A DNA stretch of 64,000 bases from Ypsolopha sequella (Eukaryota; Arthropoda; Insecta; Lepidoptera; Ypsolophidae): contig OW203997.1 in assembly GCA_934047225.1 (NCBI GenBank), positions 4,140,417 through 4,204,416 of the forward strand, given 5' to 3'. The notes beneath the pieces were generated by a model. That model made no database searches and was not told where the DNA came from. It worked only from the letters and a program-made list of their open reading frames with translations. Positions 1 through 10,608 of the stretch are shown one piece after another; the stretch's first letter is position 1; every line of letters begins with the position of its first letter. Both the position numbers and the translations under genes were made by a program.

Positions 1-49
1 TTAGCGATAATGAGAATTGATAGGGTTAATTTAAAAAAATATCATTTTT

Positions 50-327
50 AGGGTTCCGTACCCAAAGGGTAACCAACGGGACCCTATTACTAAGACTCCG
101 CTGTCCGTCTGTCACCAGGCTGGATCTCAAGAGCCGTGATAGTTAGACAGTTGAAATTTTCACAGATGATTTATTTCTGTTGCCGCTATAACAACAAATA
201 CTAAAAAACAAAATAAAATAATTGTTTGAGGGGCTCCCATACAACAGACATGTTTTTTTGCCGTTTTTATAGATAATGGTTCGGAACCCGTCGTGCGCGA
301 TTCCGACTCGCACTTGGCTGGTTTTAA
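50..327 (+). repeat. Interspersed repeat, family A
   Basis: Starts at GGGTTCCGTACC, passes a CTGTCCGTCTGTC stretch and ends near GACTCGCACTTGGC. Further copies lie at 17641-17897 (minus) and 34228-34518 (plus), with a tail fragment at 43070-43117. There is no terminal inverted repeat and no coding capacity. From memory this type is very abundant in lepidopteran genomes; I do not assign it to a superfamily. Confidence 0.8.
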
Positions 328-493
328 ATAAACATCCTGTAAGAAGTATTGTACCTTATTTTCTATTTCCAAGGAATCACACAGGCCTAAACTTGGAAAA
401 TATTCATGTTTGTAAACAAATATATCGACTCTTGGTACAAAACAACCCTGTTGCAGAAGTTGTGAACTAAAATCAACAGCCTATAGATTGTTG

Positions 494-1130
494 TCATAGA
501 AAACCTTTCAACCCACCTTGATTCCAAGCCGATGTGATGTTCTCGTGGTAGAAGTACTCATTCTCCTCCTCATCAGACCAGAGCACCCCTTCAATGCTTG
601 ACGTGAATTGGCCATCTGAAGGCCCTACTTCTATCATAGACCTTCGCGACAGCTGGTCATAGCTCGGGAGCCGCGACAAGTTAGAATAGCTCGAAATATC
701 AACGAGTGAAGAGCGAAAATTCTTTACACTCCTGCTGTCAATGGGGCGGTATGAACGCAAGGATCTAGTATCTTCGGAAAGAGATTTGACTGAACGAAGC
801 GACCGACAATCGTAACTTGGTCCGTCGTTCGGTACATTAGTTATATCTCCTAGGGACACTTTGAAGTTGTTTGAGGATATGTCTCCTAAAGGAACTTCAC
901 AAGATCGCCTCTTCATACTAGTCTTTTGCGTGGGAGTTTCCCCGGAAGCCTGCATGTTTCGGCTAACGCCTGCGCTTTGAAGGAATTCGCTCGAATCGTA
1001 CATTTTGAATTTATTACACTACCTATCTAGGATCTTAATACGTATAGCTTTAGGAACTTTTAGGTTTTGACTAAAACGTGGAATTGTTTCGTTTGGTGTC
1101 ATGGGTTCCGCTGTTTGTGGTGCTTTGGAT
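494..1130 (-). CDS. Terminal coding exon of an unrecognised gene, with in-frame TAG
   Basis: A splice acceptor (TTTGTTTCAG, AG at 1132-1131) precedes a frame open for 36 codons to a TAG at 1021-1019. After TAG the same frame continues through five codons to an ATG at 1003 and a further 169 codons to TGA at 496-494. The downstream part is rich in Ser and Arg, with repeated SLRS/SVK-like motifs (e.g. TRSLRSYRPIDSRSV), an acidic stretch (SDEEENEYF) and a C-terminus near WNQGGLKGFL. GC content is clearly above the flanks. No domain is recognised; it looks like a disordered cytoplasmic tail or linker. The TAG overlaps a possible donor (AG then GTAGTG), so the exon may end there in one isoform; otherwise this is stop readthrough, a polymorphism or decay. 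No upstream exon can be joined with confidence. Confidence 0.6.
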
Positions 1131-1132
1131 CT

Positions 1133-2057
1133 GAAACAAAAGAAAACAAATTGTAGGGAGTGAAGTAAAAACAAAAACATAATTAGAGCACTACCTTATA
1201 GCGCCATCTTATAACTAAATATGGAACTAATCTAGAAAGCTTCCCAAAAGCTCTATAGACATGCGTGTCTTTAATGCGGCGGAGTCTTGCGTGGCATCTG
1301 CGCGCTCGGCTTTGTAAGTTCTTGGATTGATTGATAGATGGCGCTGTATTTCTTTAGGGTTTTTTGTAGCAATTTGGACAAGTGATATCGCGGGTAAGTA
1401 TGTAAAAAAAGCTAGTTGATTTTATCCCACCAACAAAATATTTACATACATCCTTATATCCAGCCTGGACGTCCTCCAAAATTATATAACAAAAAAAATA
1501 AAGGTACTTAATAAAAATGAAATCACATAATTGTATTATTATTCTCATTTATTTTATTGTTTATTGTACACACACAATACTAGTTTATGAAACTGGCACA
1601 TAAAGAGGTTATTAAAACAATAGTATACACGAGTTTTTTAATAGCTAGTTATGTGTAGTCATAATTTTACATGCATTCAAACTATTCCCTATTAAAACCT
1701 CAGACATGACTTTGTCTTTCGATTTCGTGTACTTAACTATACTTTTACAGCAGAAAAAGTTATTTAAAAGGATTGTTTAAAACTGTTCATTTAAATATTT
1801 TCTTTTCCGTAAATATATGACATGTGAAGTTTGTATAAAAAAATTGTCATTAAGCACTATTTTTGAGTTTATGAATCAGGATTTTACGATATTTTACGAA
1901 ATTCACAGGTGATAATAAAGATTTGTGTACAGCGGCGAGCTAATATGTATAAGAGATAATGATTATAAGAGATAAACAGCAAACAGGAAAAAAAGTTCAG
2001 TACTACACAAAGGATAACAGCAGTCACATGTGTAGATACTTAAATATTATCATTATT
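1133..2057. other. AT-rich intron or upstream sequence, no gene seen
   Basis: If the minus-strand exon at 494-1130 is real, this is at least partly its upstream intron. I see only AT-rich sequence and short chance frames here. Confidence 0.4.
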
Positions 2058-2219
2058 TTATAATAAAATATTCGCCCTATTTCGCTCATTAAATAGGCTG
2101 TCCATCCATACATCCGTTAAATCTCTTCGCGAATTGACAAGGACTTCCTTGACGCCATTCAGTAAGTTTTTATCAAGGTGGAGGAGTGCCAACAGTTCTG
2201 TAAGGCGGTCTTCTGCCAT
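2058..2219 (-). CDS. Short open frame, possible small exon
   Basis: Reads MAEDRLTELLALLHLD at its start and continues to 53 residues before TAA. Codon use is balanced (GAC, CGC, CTG, GTC) in contrast to the AT-rich surroundings, which suggests past or present coding. It lies upstream of, and on the same strand as, the exon at 494-1130. The weak donor candidate (GTATGG) would leave phase 0, which does not match the phase of that exon, so I do not join them. It could also be a transposon remnant. Family not recognised. Confidence 0.3.
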   Translation of the reverse strand: MAEDRLTELLALLHLDKNLLNGVKEVLVNSRRDLTDVWMDSLFNERNRANILL

Positions 2220-2507
2220 TGACGCTCGGAGCCAAATAATTTTTAATTATTTTTTTATTTTGCACTATTTTATTACATGATGAACAGTATCAATAAACTC
2301 ACATGAGTTTGTCCTGATGCTACAATTCGTGAATAATACTCATATTCGTGCATGAGATTATGCCCACAAAAGCAGAAACAAATACATAATGATAGCTACC
2401 TGCATACAAATTATAATTATAAAATAGATGGAGAGAGAAATTGTTTGTCGAACGGCTGCTACTGTAATGTTACGTAGTTGTTACAAAAATAAGTAAAGGC
2501 AAATAAT

Positions 2508-2805
2508 AAACATTGTTTTAAAAAAACACTTGTACTTATCCACAGATTACGTACAACTTTATTATGCCCGACCGGTTTCGCTGTAAAGCATTTTCTAGGG
2601 CTTTTTACACATCCTAACTAACAAATAAAACACATGTGTTTCATTTATTGCACGTCATTTTAGACATGATTGTAGTTTATATGATTTATTTTTTAGTTAG
2701 GATGTGTAAAAAGCCCTAGAAAATGCTTTACAGCGAAACCGGTCGGGCATAATAAAGTTGTACGTAATATGTGGATAAGTACAAGTGTTTTTTAAAACAA
2801 TGTTT
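2508..2805. repeat. Long near-perfect inverted repeat carrying ribozyme-like arms
   Basis: Arms at about 2508-2621 and 2693-2805 are complementary except for one mismatch and one A-run length difference, around a spacer of about 70 bp. The arm contains CCGACCGGTTTCGC and TGTAAAAAGCCC. The plus-strand right arm and minus-strand left arm hold the hammerhead-like motif described separately. It is probably a foldback element or a PLE-derived inverted pair; outer ends read AAACATTG / CAATGTTT. Confidence 0.85.
2713..2748 (+). ncRNA. Degenerate hammerhead-ribozyme-like motif
   Basis: GCCC (2713-2716) can pair with GGGC (2745-2748) as stem I. A GCT/AGC hairpin (2725-2734) is followed by GAAA, the palindrome ACCGGT and a GTC cleavage triplet ending at 2744. 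The catalytic box is degraded: CTAGAAAA stands where CTGATGA plus one base would be. A mirror copy on the minus strand is at 2566-2601. Likely an inactive relative of the motif at 50381-50422. Confidence 0.35.
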
Positions 2806-3344
2806 TATAAACTCCACCAAGTGCCAACAATCACTAGCATCTACTATGCAAATAATAAATTTTAGTCGACGGGACTATTTTATGGACGGGCAGTGGAGAA
2901 GGACCTCTTCACTGTAGCTACACTAACTGGTAGACCTGGTAGCCACTTCCCAATGAAAGAACGGGTACAGGTGGGAGTGTGACCTAGTCTAGGTCACCTA
3001 GAGCGGTTTTGTGCGTCTTGTCGCATTTAATCGGCCGCATAATTAACTGTCCTATCTCATTTTTTGGGTGATTTGAGTTAGGACCAAAGAATGCTGTTAA
3101 AGTTATATGACTAAAGATTTATGTGTGACGCCAGGCTCAATAGAGTATGGCCAGGGAAACGTGGTACAGCTATTTTTCGAAAGTTTTGTTAGGGCAACAC
3201 CTTTAACTGTCAAATGAAGAACCATTGATACTTTAAAACGTCGTGACACTTTTATTTCGTAAGGGAATAATATAATTTATAATTAATTACCAATGTTTAT
3301 TAATTAAATAAATCATGATGAATATTTAAAAGTGAAGTGTTTTA
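2806..3344. other. Unassigned sequence with a GC-richer patch
   Basis: About 2870-3060 is GC-richer than its surroundings and has a small hairpin (CAGTGGAGAAGG with CCTCTTCACTG). I see no convincing reading frame or RNA gene. The rest is AT-rich. Confidence 0.3.
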
Positions 3345-3420
3345 TTATTTTATTTCTAATTGATTGAAATAGGCTTTACTTTGGGGAAGTCCATCATCAA
3401 CTTATGGATATATTTATAAT
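3345..3420 (-). repeat. Fragment related to the PLE-associated repeat at 39.2 kb
   Basis: The reverse complement shares GTTGATGATGGACTT, AAAGTAA-GCC and TTTCAATCAATTA, in order, with 39171-39240. Only this piece is recognisable here. Confidence 0.5.
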
Positions 3421-3498
3421 ATTTTTAATATTGGAATATTACGAATTATTAATATATGCATAAGTTCATTTTATTTCTTCTTCATTTGTATAAAATAA

Positions 3499-3870
3499 GA
3501 ATAGTAGTTTATGCTACAAGGGCGCAAAGGAATAAATTACGAGGACGATTTAATACACGAGCGTAGCGAGTAGTTTATTGCTCTTACGACCGTGTATCAT
3601 ACTACGTTTTTCAATGCATAGTGTGAGGAAATATAACAAATATAATCTTGTGAACTTTAAATTATAATTGGCTCAAAAGGACTGTATCCAGAGTCGTTAA
3701 ACAGTGGAAAAAAAGTATAACATTTATGGTACACAGGAAAAGCTGCAGATTAGCCAACCATTGTATATAAATAAAAAAAAAATAATAAAGCCCTAGGGCA
3801 AAATAATCGACTTTCTGTTCGGTTTTGATGCATAAAAAGTGGGCCTTTACGAGCACTTACATTGAAAAAT
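3499..3870 (+). repeat. Family B double-foldback repeat, copy 1
   Basis: Runs from ATAGTAGTTTATGCTAC to GCATTGAAAAA-type ends. The first part can fold into a long imperfect hairpin; the second is bounded by inverted TTTTTCAATGCAT sequences. Copy 1 lacks part of the hairpin loop region. Other copies: 10215-10608, 16505-16906, 23639-24003, 39731-40126, 40138-40818, 56273-56664, 61607-61946. No protein is encoded; short frames here are by-products. Confidence 0.85.
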
Positions 3871-6277
3871 ATCATAATATATGCTTACTGACTGTTACAC
3901 AAGTATACTAAAATGTATCAAAGTTGTTTTTTCAGAGTGAACTTGGTGTTAATTTGGCAAATTAAACAGAAAGGTTCGAAACAGTAAAAGTTGACCTTCG
4001 CGAAGAGGAAGGGCACGTATACGGCGATGCCAATGCATGTTGGAAAAATAAAAATACCTACCTAAAAGAAAAAGTCGCATTGGAGCAAATTCAGATTTCA
4101 TAGTGACTTTCAGGCACCACAATGTTGCCAAGAAAGGCCAAGATTTATAGATTAAATTAAAGTCAAAGCTTAAAATCGCACGCTTTATCCAAACCTCATC
4201 GTAACCCGAAGTGAAAACTCCGTTGGGCCGAGAAGTTTGGAAATTCTCCAAAGCAGCTTCAAATTGATTTATTTGAATACTGCATAGGGTACAGTGCACA
4301 AAACACTAGGACAAGTAGGATGGGTATTATGAAATATTTATTTCTCTATTTTTAATATTATTCTGATTTACGAACAAATAATGTATTAGTATGCCAAGAA
4401 GGAGCTGCTTTCATATTAGCAGGCAAACCTGCACACCATTTGCCAAAGAAACAGCTGCCAGCATCACGCAAAACGATTACCTATCACTCAGGTGGTGGTG
4501 TAATTCTTTATAAAAACCGGTGGATTCAGAACTGGATATAGGTCTATGCAGCCGCTCGGGCTGTATTATTTAGCGACTTTTTTAAACTCTTTTTTTGAAT
4601 CATTTGATGTGAGATATGTAGTATCCGTCAACAAAGCTCTATAGGTACTCGTATGTATGAGCCTGCCAGAGGTCGGCAAAAAATTTGAACGTTTTTTAAA
4701 TGGATACGATTTGGTTTGAGAAATTTAATATTCAGCAACAAATTCAAGTGCGGTAAATAGACGAAATAAATTTACCATTGGGTTTCACTGCGCTCCATTT
4801 ACTGTGGATTCTAATGTGGACAACCCTTAGAATGGAAACATAGTGGAGCAGATTAATCTAGGTGTGAAATCCTGGCACTCAAAACTTGCAGGATTGGGTT
4901 ACTTCAGGCGGTCTTTGCTTTGTTGACGAGTTGAAGTGGTACCGTGCAGTTTCATCTCAGTATTGAACAAGAACTCTGTCTAGATTTTTTAAACAAATCT
5001 ATAGGAACTGCATAGCAGCTGCAAAATACGTTTTTGAGTATTTGGGCTCCAAAAGCAGATCTTGTAACGTTATTTTTGGACATTTAAGAACGAACCTAAC
5101 GTTATGTACAACTATTAATATCGGTAGTATCTCACTTTAATACATCATAATTTCGATTTTATCGGAAATAATCAAACAAAACGCTATAAATAGCATTAAA
5201 CTCGTACTAGTATTTCTAATAACGTTCTAAAGTTCTGCTTAAGTAATCATATTCAAATAGTTTATTTGTAAAGTAGGTACACATAATATCTTATAAAAAT
5301 ACATGTAAAAAATTAATAAATGTACATGAACTAAATTAAAGGTTTAATTAATATATGTAGCAATATAAATACGATTCAAATGATTACTAAAATCTATAAT
5401 TATACAAGGTGAAATCTAATCAACCGCCCGAACCAATCTATTTAAATAATAAATTGTATTGTTACAGAAAATACATGATCACAATTCTTTTAAAAGTTTC
5501 AATCACTATTTATATTACATTACAAAACACATTATACTTTGAAATAGAGGAAAAGAAAGACCAAAAAGAGAGGAAGAGGAAGACCAAAAAGGAGCTAAGA
5601 AAAGACTAAAGTCGTGTCATACCAAAAACTGAAGGAGTTTGCAATGAACAGAGACAAGAGTCAAGCTCTCAAATATACGACGATATACCTAAAACAAGGC
5701 AGTTGTATGACTTTGTTTTGAATAATTAAAAGGCGTAATATTTAAATTCACTAGTTAGCCTATTGTAAGTTGATATGGTATAAGTAAAAATTGTATTTCG
5801 TGGCCATCCCCTCAGTGTCAATTCTGCCCTTTAGGGGTAAAAATATCTGGGAGTAAATGCTAAGTCTAACACGACAAACAGTAAACAGAGAATTTGTTGC
5901 CTTTGGATGTTTTTATTTGTTTTTCTCCCTGAAGTTGAAGCGCTAAACTTGGAAGCAAGTCCATCCATTCCCCAGGTACTCCGTGAGTCCATCTGAAACA
6001 AGTTTGTTGTAAACTTGTAACAGTAGTGCCACGCCAAAACGGAATTCAAGTTTCGGTTTATTCGAAACTACCTATAGTGTTAATTTATTGGATGTACTGA
6101 ATATTAATTGTGGGTTCAACTTGCTTCTCAGTTTAATTGTCAAATAGTTGAGGAAATACAATTTTGATAATAAAGATTTATGCTTATCAATTATTATACA
6201 ATTTATAAAAAAATATTAATTGATTTAATGATGATGTCCTCCTTACTCCTGCTTGCTCCTTGCCAGCTTGTTGAACA
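3871..6277. other. Intergenic sequence, no supported gene
   Basis: A 116-codon minus-strand open frame (3949-4299) has no recognisable motif and is not supported as a gene. Around 4380-4560 and 4850-4980 the base composition is more balanced than in the flanks, but all frames are broken. About 5540-5610 is a purine-rich tandem (AAGACCAAAAAG repeats). Nothing else is identified. Confidence 0.35.
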
Positions 6278-6415
6278 CCCGGGGCCTTACTGTCTAACTT
6301 CAACATCTATCGCTATCACTTTCAAAGGTATCGTGACCGTCTAGAAATGACGTGATCATTTCTACCTTCGAAAGCGATAGCGATAGATGTTGAGGTTAGA
6401 CAGTAAGGACCCCGG
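6278..6415. repeat. Palindromic MITE-like element
   Basis: Arms CCGGGGCCTTACTG and CAGTAAGGACCCCGG continue inward through GTCTAAC and ATCGCTATC, complementary over about 50 bp with a few mismatches. A related single arm lies at 62768-62820 (GCGATAGTGATAGATGTTGA). No coding capacity. Confidence 0.7.
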
Positions 6416-6687
6416 TTCACATTGTTGTGAGCGCAATAGATTTTTCCAGGGGCAGGCCTGTTCCACTCCGCGAAAGTTACAAGCTACATGTAAAACGGCG
6501 GCCCACCCGGGCGAAACATTCAGTAGGTTAAGAGCGGTATAGCAGCTGGATTGTTCAATATTTGCTCAATCATTCCTTAAAAAAATCTTATTACCTATGT
6601 ATTGTGTATACTGTCTTCGCAAAGTTTCCATTTTTAAAAAGCTTTTGTTGCGGAACTATTAAGCGAATTTTGTTATTCTGTTTCGAT

Positions 6688-6944
6688 TAAGGGGGCGTCC
6701 ATAAATTATGTGACACATATTTAGCTGAGTTTTGACCCCCCATCCCCTCTAGCGACATCTTGGTGTCATTCTTTTTAACCCTCCCCACCCTCCGTAATGT
6801 CACGTGACTTTTATCATGAGTAAAAGGCAAATAAATTTATCAACAAATTATTTTTTAAAGATACTTGTATTTATTAAATCTCAAATTATCACGTGACATT
6901 CTTTCGACCCCCCCCCCCCTCTTCGTGACCCAAAGCCCCCTAAT
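6688..6944. repeat. MITE-like element with GGGGGCGTCCATAAATTA end
   Basis: Begins AAGGGGGCGTCCATAAATTA and ends with a C-run and GCCCCCTAA; TGTGACAC and CACGTGACATT lie near the two ends. A related element is at 22079-22345. Elements with this end style are widespread in insects; I leave the superfamily open. Confidence 0.55.
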
Positions 6945-7154
6945 TATACAAAGGCGGGTTTTTCACAATCCACCTGCTAAACGGCTCTTAAGAAGGGATA
7001 GATTTACGCGATAGAATGAGAGGCACAGAGAGACATTAGAAATTAGAAATTTTAGCCGCGCAGCGTTTTGCGAGCTGAATTTCACTTTATTGCCACGAGC
7101 CGAAAGTAGCTAGATCACAAGTGTTTTTGAAGAGTGGATCTTCTCTATAGTATA

Positions 7155-7370
7155 AGTATTTATTTATGTACAGAAATTAACCGCGAAATATAACAGAGAT
7201 AAAACAAATAACATATTACAACTACAGATTTAAATTTTGGTTAATTTTTACATATACGAGTTCTTAAACAGCAAAATTACTTAAATTACGAAACACACAC
7301 AAAAACTTAAATTAACCTAACAGTAGCCTTACAGTAACCTTAGTAACAGTAACCTTATAAGAGAAGGGGA
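7155..7370 (-). repeat. LINE 3' end fragment
   Basis: Shares TTTATTTATGTACAGAAAT, AAAACAAATAACATAT and TTTTGGTTAATTTTTACAT, in order, with 22985-23200. The T-rich start fits the poly-A side of a minus-strand retroelement. No coding part is left. Confidence 0.5.
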
Positions 7371-7419
7371 CTTATAGAAACTATTAGTACCATTAGTTCT
7401 TCTTTGCCATAGATTTATA

Positions 7420-7964
7420 TACAGGGTGTCCCGTAAGTAGTGCTCCAAACGAAAACCATAGATAGCTGAGACCATGCCCTGTCAAAATAACTCAACATAG
7501 GTTTTACAAATGTCGCATGGTTTTCGAGATTTTTGAACTTCTATGAAATTTCTAGTATTTGCTACCCTTAGTTCATTTTTTTAATTTAATTAGTAAAACT
7601 GAAGCAAATTTGACTTTTTTTGTTATGATATATTTTGTTAACAAGTTTTTCTATAATACGTATAGCACTGTTTTTCAAAAATGGTCAAAGTTTGCCAAGA
7701 ACAAATTTTTGAAAGTAAAAAAAGTGACCATGAGATTGTTTCAACAGCCTTTAAAGGTCTGTTGTGTGAAAAAAAAGTATGGAGACCTAAGTGCCCATCA
7801 GCTTGAAAAGTTTTATGGCTTATATCAATAGAAAAAAAGAAAAAAAAATTATGAATATATTACCAAATAAAAAGTTGTTGGTTTTTAAATACCACCGGGG
7901 GAATGGGCATGGTCTCAGCTATCTATGGTTTTCGTTTGGAGCACTACTTACGGGACAACCTGTA
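7420..7964. mobile_element. MITE with about 60-bp terminal inverted repeats, TA target
   Basis: The left end TACAGGGTGTCCCGTAAGTA is mirrored by ACTTACGGGACAACCTGTA. Complementarity continues through GTGCTCCAAACGAAAACC and the sequence around ATAGATAGCTGAGACCATG. Flanking TA and the ACAGGG tip fit a non-autonomous Tc1/mariner-type element. Open frames inside it have no transposase motifs. Confidence 0.8.
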
Positions 7965-8494
7965 CATATGTAGTTGCAGAAGTGTTTTGGACAGGTTTTT
8001 ATACTTAATTATATTATATTTTCAATACCAAAGTTTCTTTGTTTATTTACTAACGCCGAGATTATTCACTTCTACTTCATATTAATAATCCGTTTCTTTA
8101 ATATATTTGTCCTTTTGGTCTGGTCACAATAAAAACAATTTTGCCTAAAAGTATTCAGAAAGTTATTGAAATATATATCACGGTTTCGTAAAAGCCTCGC
8201 AAAAAACCTAAAAGGTGTACAAACCCTTTCCTAAAACCCTTAACATCTGAGGTACAAAATATCGTGTGTATTTTGTGCCTGTTAAAAGTAGCTTTTGGTA
8301 AATATTTAGATCTTTTTAAATATTAACGTTTTCCCAAAAGGGTTCTTATATAAAAGGCTTTGAGGACAAGGTTTTGATAACGGTCTTGTAATTGTAAGTG
8401 AATATTTTCTTTGTTGAATCTTGTAAAAGTTCAGAGTTGAACAACTTTTTTTTACGAATTCCTTCTTGAATCGTCCACTTTATTAAAATATAAA
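7965..8494. other. AT-rich sequence, nothing identified
   Basis: No gene, repeat arm or RNA structure was recognised here. Confidence 0.3.
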
Positions 8495-8605
8495 ACAAAT
8501 TTAATAGCATAAATTAATACCAGAAATAAAAAAGGGTGTACTGTAGTACTGTAGTACAGTACACCCTTTTTTATTTCTGGTATTAATTTATGCTATTAAA
8601 TTTGT
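8495..8605. repeat. Perfect 111-bp palindrome
   Basis: Arms of about 50 bp are exact complements, from ACAAATTTAATAGCATAAAT to its mirror, closing on GGGTGTACTGTA / TACAGTACACCC. It lacks a spacer of any size. It may be a small foldback element or an inverted duplication. Confidence 0.85.
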
Positions 8606-8779
8606 GTACATTCCAAAAGCAAACTATTTATGAGTGAAAAATAATTTAGTGGCAATTACACCCGTATTTTAATTTATGGTATACAAATATAAATACAAAA
8701 TAAGTTGAAAATAAGGTGAATTGTACAATTATACAATGCATACGTTGGATAAAACTCTAACCGCACATCTTACAAAATA

Positions 8780-9353
8780 AATAAATTTTAAAATGTGAAT
8801 TTTTTTGAAAACGTAGTCGCTTCTCAAGGCACCATTCCATACGGGCCTCTTTGGCGTGCATACAACTTTTTTCCGGAAAAGCAATCAGAAGGTCAATATG
8901 ACAATAAAAAAAATATGAAAAAAATTAAATAACACTTTGAAAAAAAAGTTTGTATGACGCCAGGGTAGGCACTGCCTGCCTACCCTAGAGTGAACATTTT
9001 CATAGAAACTTTTTTTAGAAAAAAGTTCTATGCACACCATTGCTTTTTCCGTTTCGGAGAGCAAACGAGATATCCAACGACAACACAGCTTTCTCATGCC
9101 AAGATGTTCATGTAATATGTTGTGCTGACCGAACTGATGTTTAAGATTCTCTCTATGTCCATCGTAGATCTTCGTGGGTCTTCTCGCACCAGCATTTCAG
9201 TAGTCCACACATTTTCTGCAGTAACTGCTGTTGGCGGACGTCCACTTCTGTCACCATCTTCGAGGTTAGTTTTGCCGCTTCCCGAGAAGGAGCAGATTCC
9301 ACTAAAGCTGATTTTAAACGTTCAAACTTCAGATAAACCACATTTAAAGTCAT
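8780..9353 (-). pseudogene. Mariner transposase relic (N-terminal part)
   Basis: In shifting frames the minus strand reads GRPPTAVTAENV, then REDPRRSTMDIERILNIS, then LGMRKLCCRWISRLLSETEK and, across an insertion, ARMEWCLEK. This is the DNA-binding and linker order of DD34D mariner transposases. At least two frame changes are present and the catalytic half is missing. A hAT-like MITE (8849-9042) splits the relic. Confidence 0.75.
8849..9042. mobile_element. hAT-like palindromic MITE nested in a mariner relic
   Basis: Inverted ends TTGGCGTGCATA and TATGCACACCATTG match the CAGTGGTGTGC-type element at 37683-38169. The interior has CCGGAAAAGCAATCAG, AGTTTGTATGA and a GGTAGGCACTGCC core also seen there. 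The mariner frame resumes almost exactly across it. The 8-bp target duplication expected of hAT is not clear, probably because the left end has decayed. Confidence 0.7.
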
Positions 9354-9424
9354 AATACGAGTGGGCTACCCAGAAATTTTTCCGAAAGTAAAAAAAAATG
9401 TTTTAGGAGGTATAGTTTTAATCT

Positions 9425-10214
9425 TAAATCTTTTTAAATAACTCTCTACCAGCATTTACACAAAGTTTCATGCTTCTAAACCAATTTTGGAAACACTTTT
9501 TCTAGTCCGCCTGTTTTACGGCCTACTCGAACGCTCTTGGTATATCTTCCGGCGAAAAAACTGTATCCTTTTGAGTTATTTTTTTATTTTAGGGAATTAG
9601 GGCTGTAAGGAGGATGACTCAAAAGTTCAACGGGTGTGCTGTCCAGGAAGTCCCTCGTTTTAAGCGCTAAGTGCGCTAGCGCATTGTCGTGGTGAAGCAG
9701 TGGCCTGCGGAGCCCCGTGTTCGGTCGCTTGTTACACACAGTATTGAAAACTTCTGGCAAGCATTTGGTAGTATACCATACGGCATTGATGTTTCTATGA
9801 ATTCGTAAAGGAATTGAAAAAAAATATATCCCGTCAAATTATAAAAAAACTAGCGATCAAATTCCCTGCGCTTCTAGATCGCTTCACTTTGGTAGGCGTT
9901 GTTTCGTTTTCAAACAGCCAAACAGTAAACACGCCCAGACGAGCCTGTTTCAAAGTTTCATTTGCACCCAGCGTGAAATTATCCCGTGAATGCTTCCCCA
10001 TTCAATCTGCAATATGTGCATCTCATATGTGCATGAATCTCTTCATATGTAATTTGCCTATTCTCTTGTATTAATTGTTTCAGTGCTAACACATTTCCTT
10101 CTCTAACAGCCGTCAAAGGACGACCTCTTCTTTCTTCATCCCATAAAGTTAGTCGACCGCGTTTACATTCGTTATACCAGCGGTACACGGTTGCTTTAGA
10201 AAGGCTTTTATCTA
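9425..10214 (-). pseudogene. Mariner transposase relic, nearly full length
   Basis: In order on the minus strand: a helix-turn-helix region (KATVYRWYNECKRGR, then DEERRGRPLTAV and RQITYEEI), then TTPTKVKRSRSA, NAVWYTTKCLPEVF, the second catalytic motif HHDNALAHLAL, HPPYSPN, and a C-terminal MKLCVNAG near 9450. These are the marks of a DD34D mariner. There are frameshifts and stops, the region between the DNA-binding domain and TPTKV is collapsed, and the PYSPN motif runs into a stop where the third Asp should follow. The N-terminus is cut at 10215 by family B. Confidence 0.85.
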
Positions 10215-10608
10215 TTTTCAATGCATGTGCTCGTAAAGGCCCACTTTTTATGCATCAAAACCGAACAAAAAGTCGATTATTTTGCCCTAGGGCTTTATCA
10301 TTATTATTTTTTTTAATTTATTTATAATGGTTGGCTAACCTGCAGCCTTTCCTGTGTACCATAGATGTTGTACTTTTTTTTCCACTGTTTAACGGCTCTG
10401 GATACAGTCCTTTTGAGCCAACTACAATTTAAAGTTCACAAGATTATATTTATTTTCATTTCCTCACACTATGCATTGAAAAACGTAGTATGATACACGG
10501 GCGTAAAAGCAATAAATTACTCGGTTACGTTTAAAACACTCGCTACGCTCGTGTTTTAAATCGTCCTCGTAATTTATTTCTTTTTGCCCTAGTAGCATAA
10601 ACTACTAT
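10215..10608 (-). repeat. Family B repeat, copy 2, truncating a mariner
   Basis: Reverse-oriented full copy from TTTTCAATGCATGTGCTCG to AGCATAAACTACTA. It abuts the N-terminal coding part of the mariner relic, so it probably inserted into it. Confidence 0.85.

Noticed and set aside
2058..2219. Splicing the 53-codon frame to the exon at 494-1130
   Set aside because: The only donor-like site is weak and leaves a phase that does not match the downstream acceptor.
3949..4299. 116-codon minus-strand frame as a gene
   Set aside because: No motif, no splice or promoter context, and composition like the flanks.
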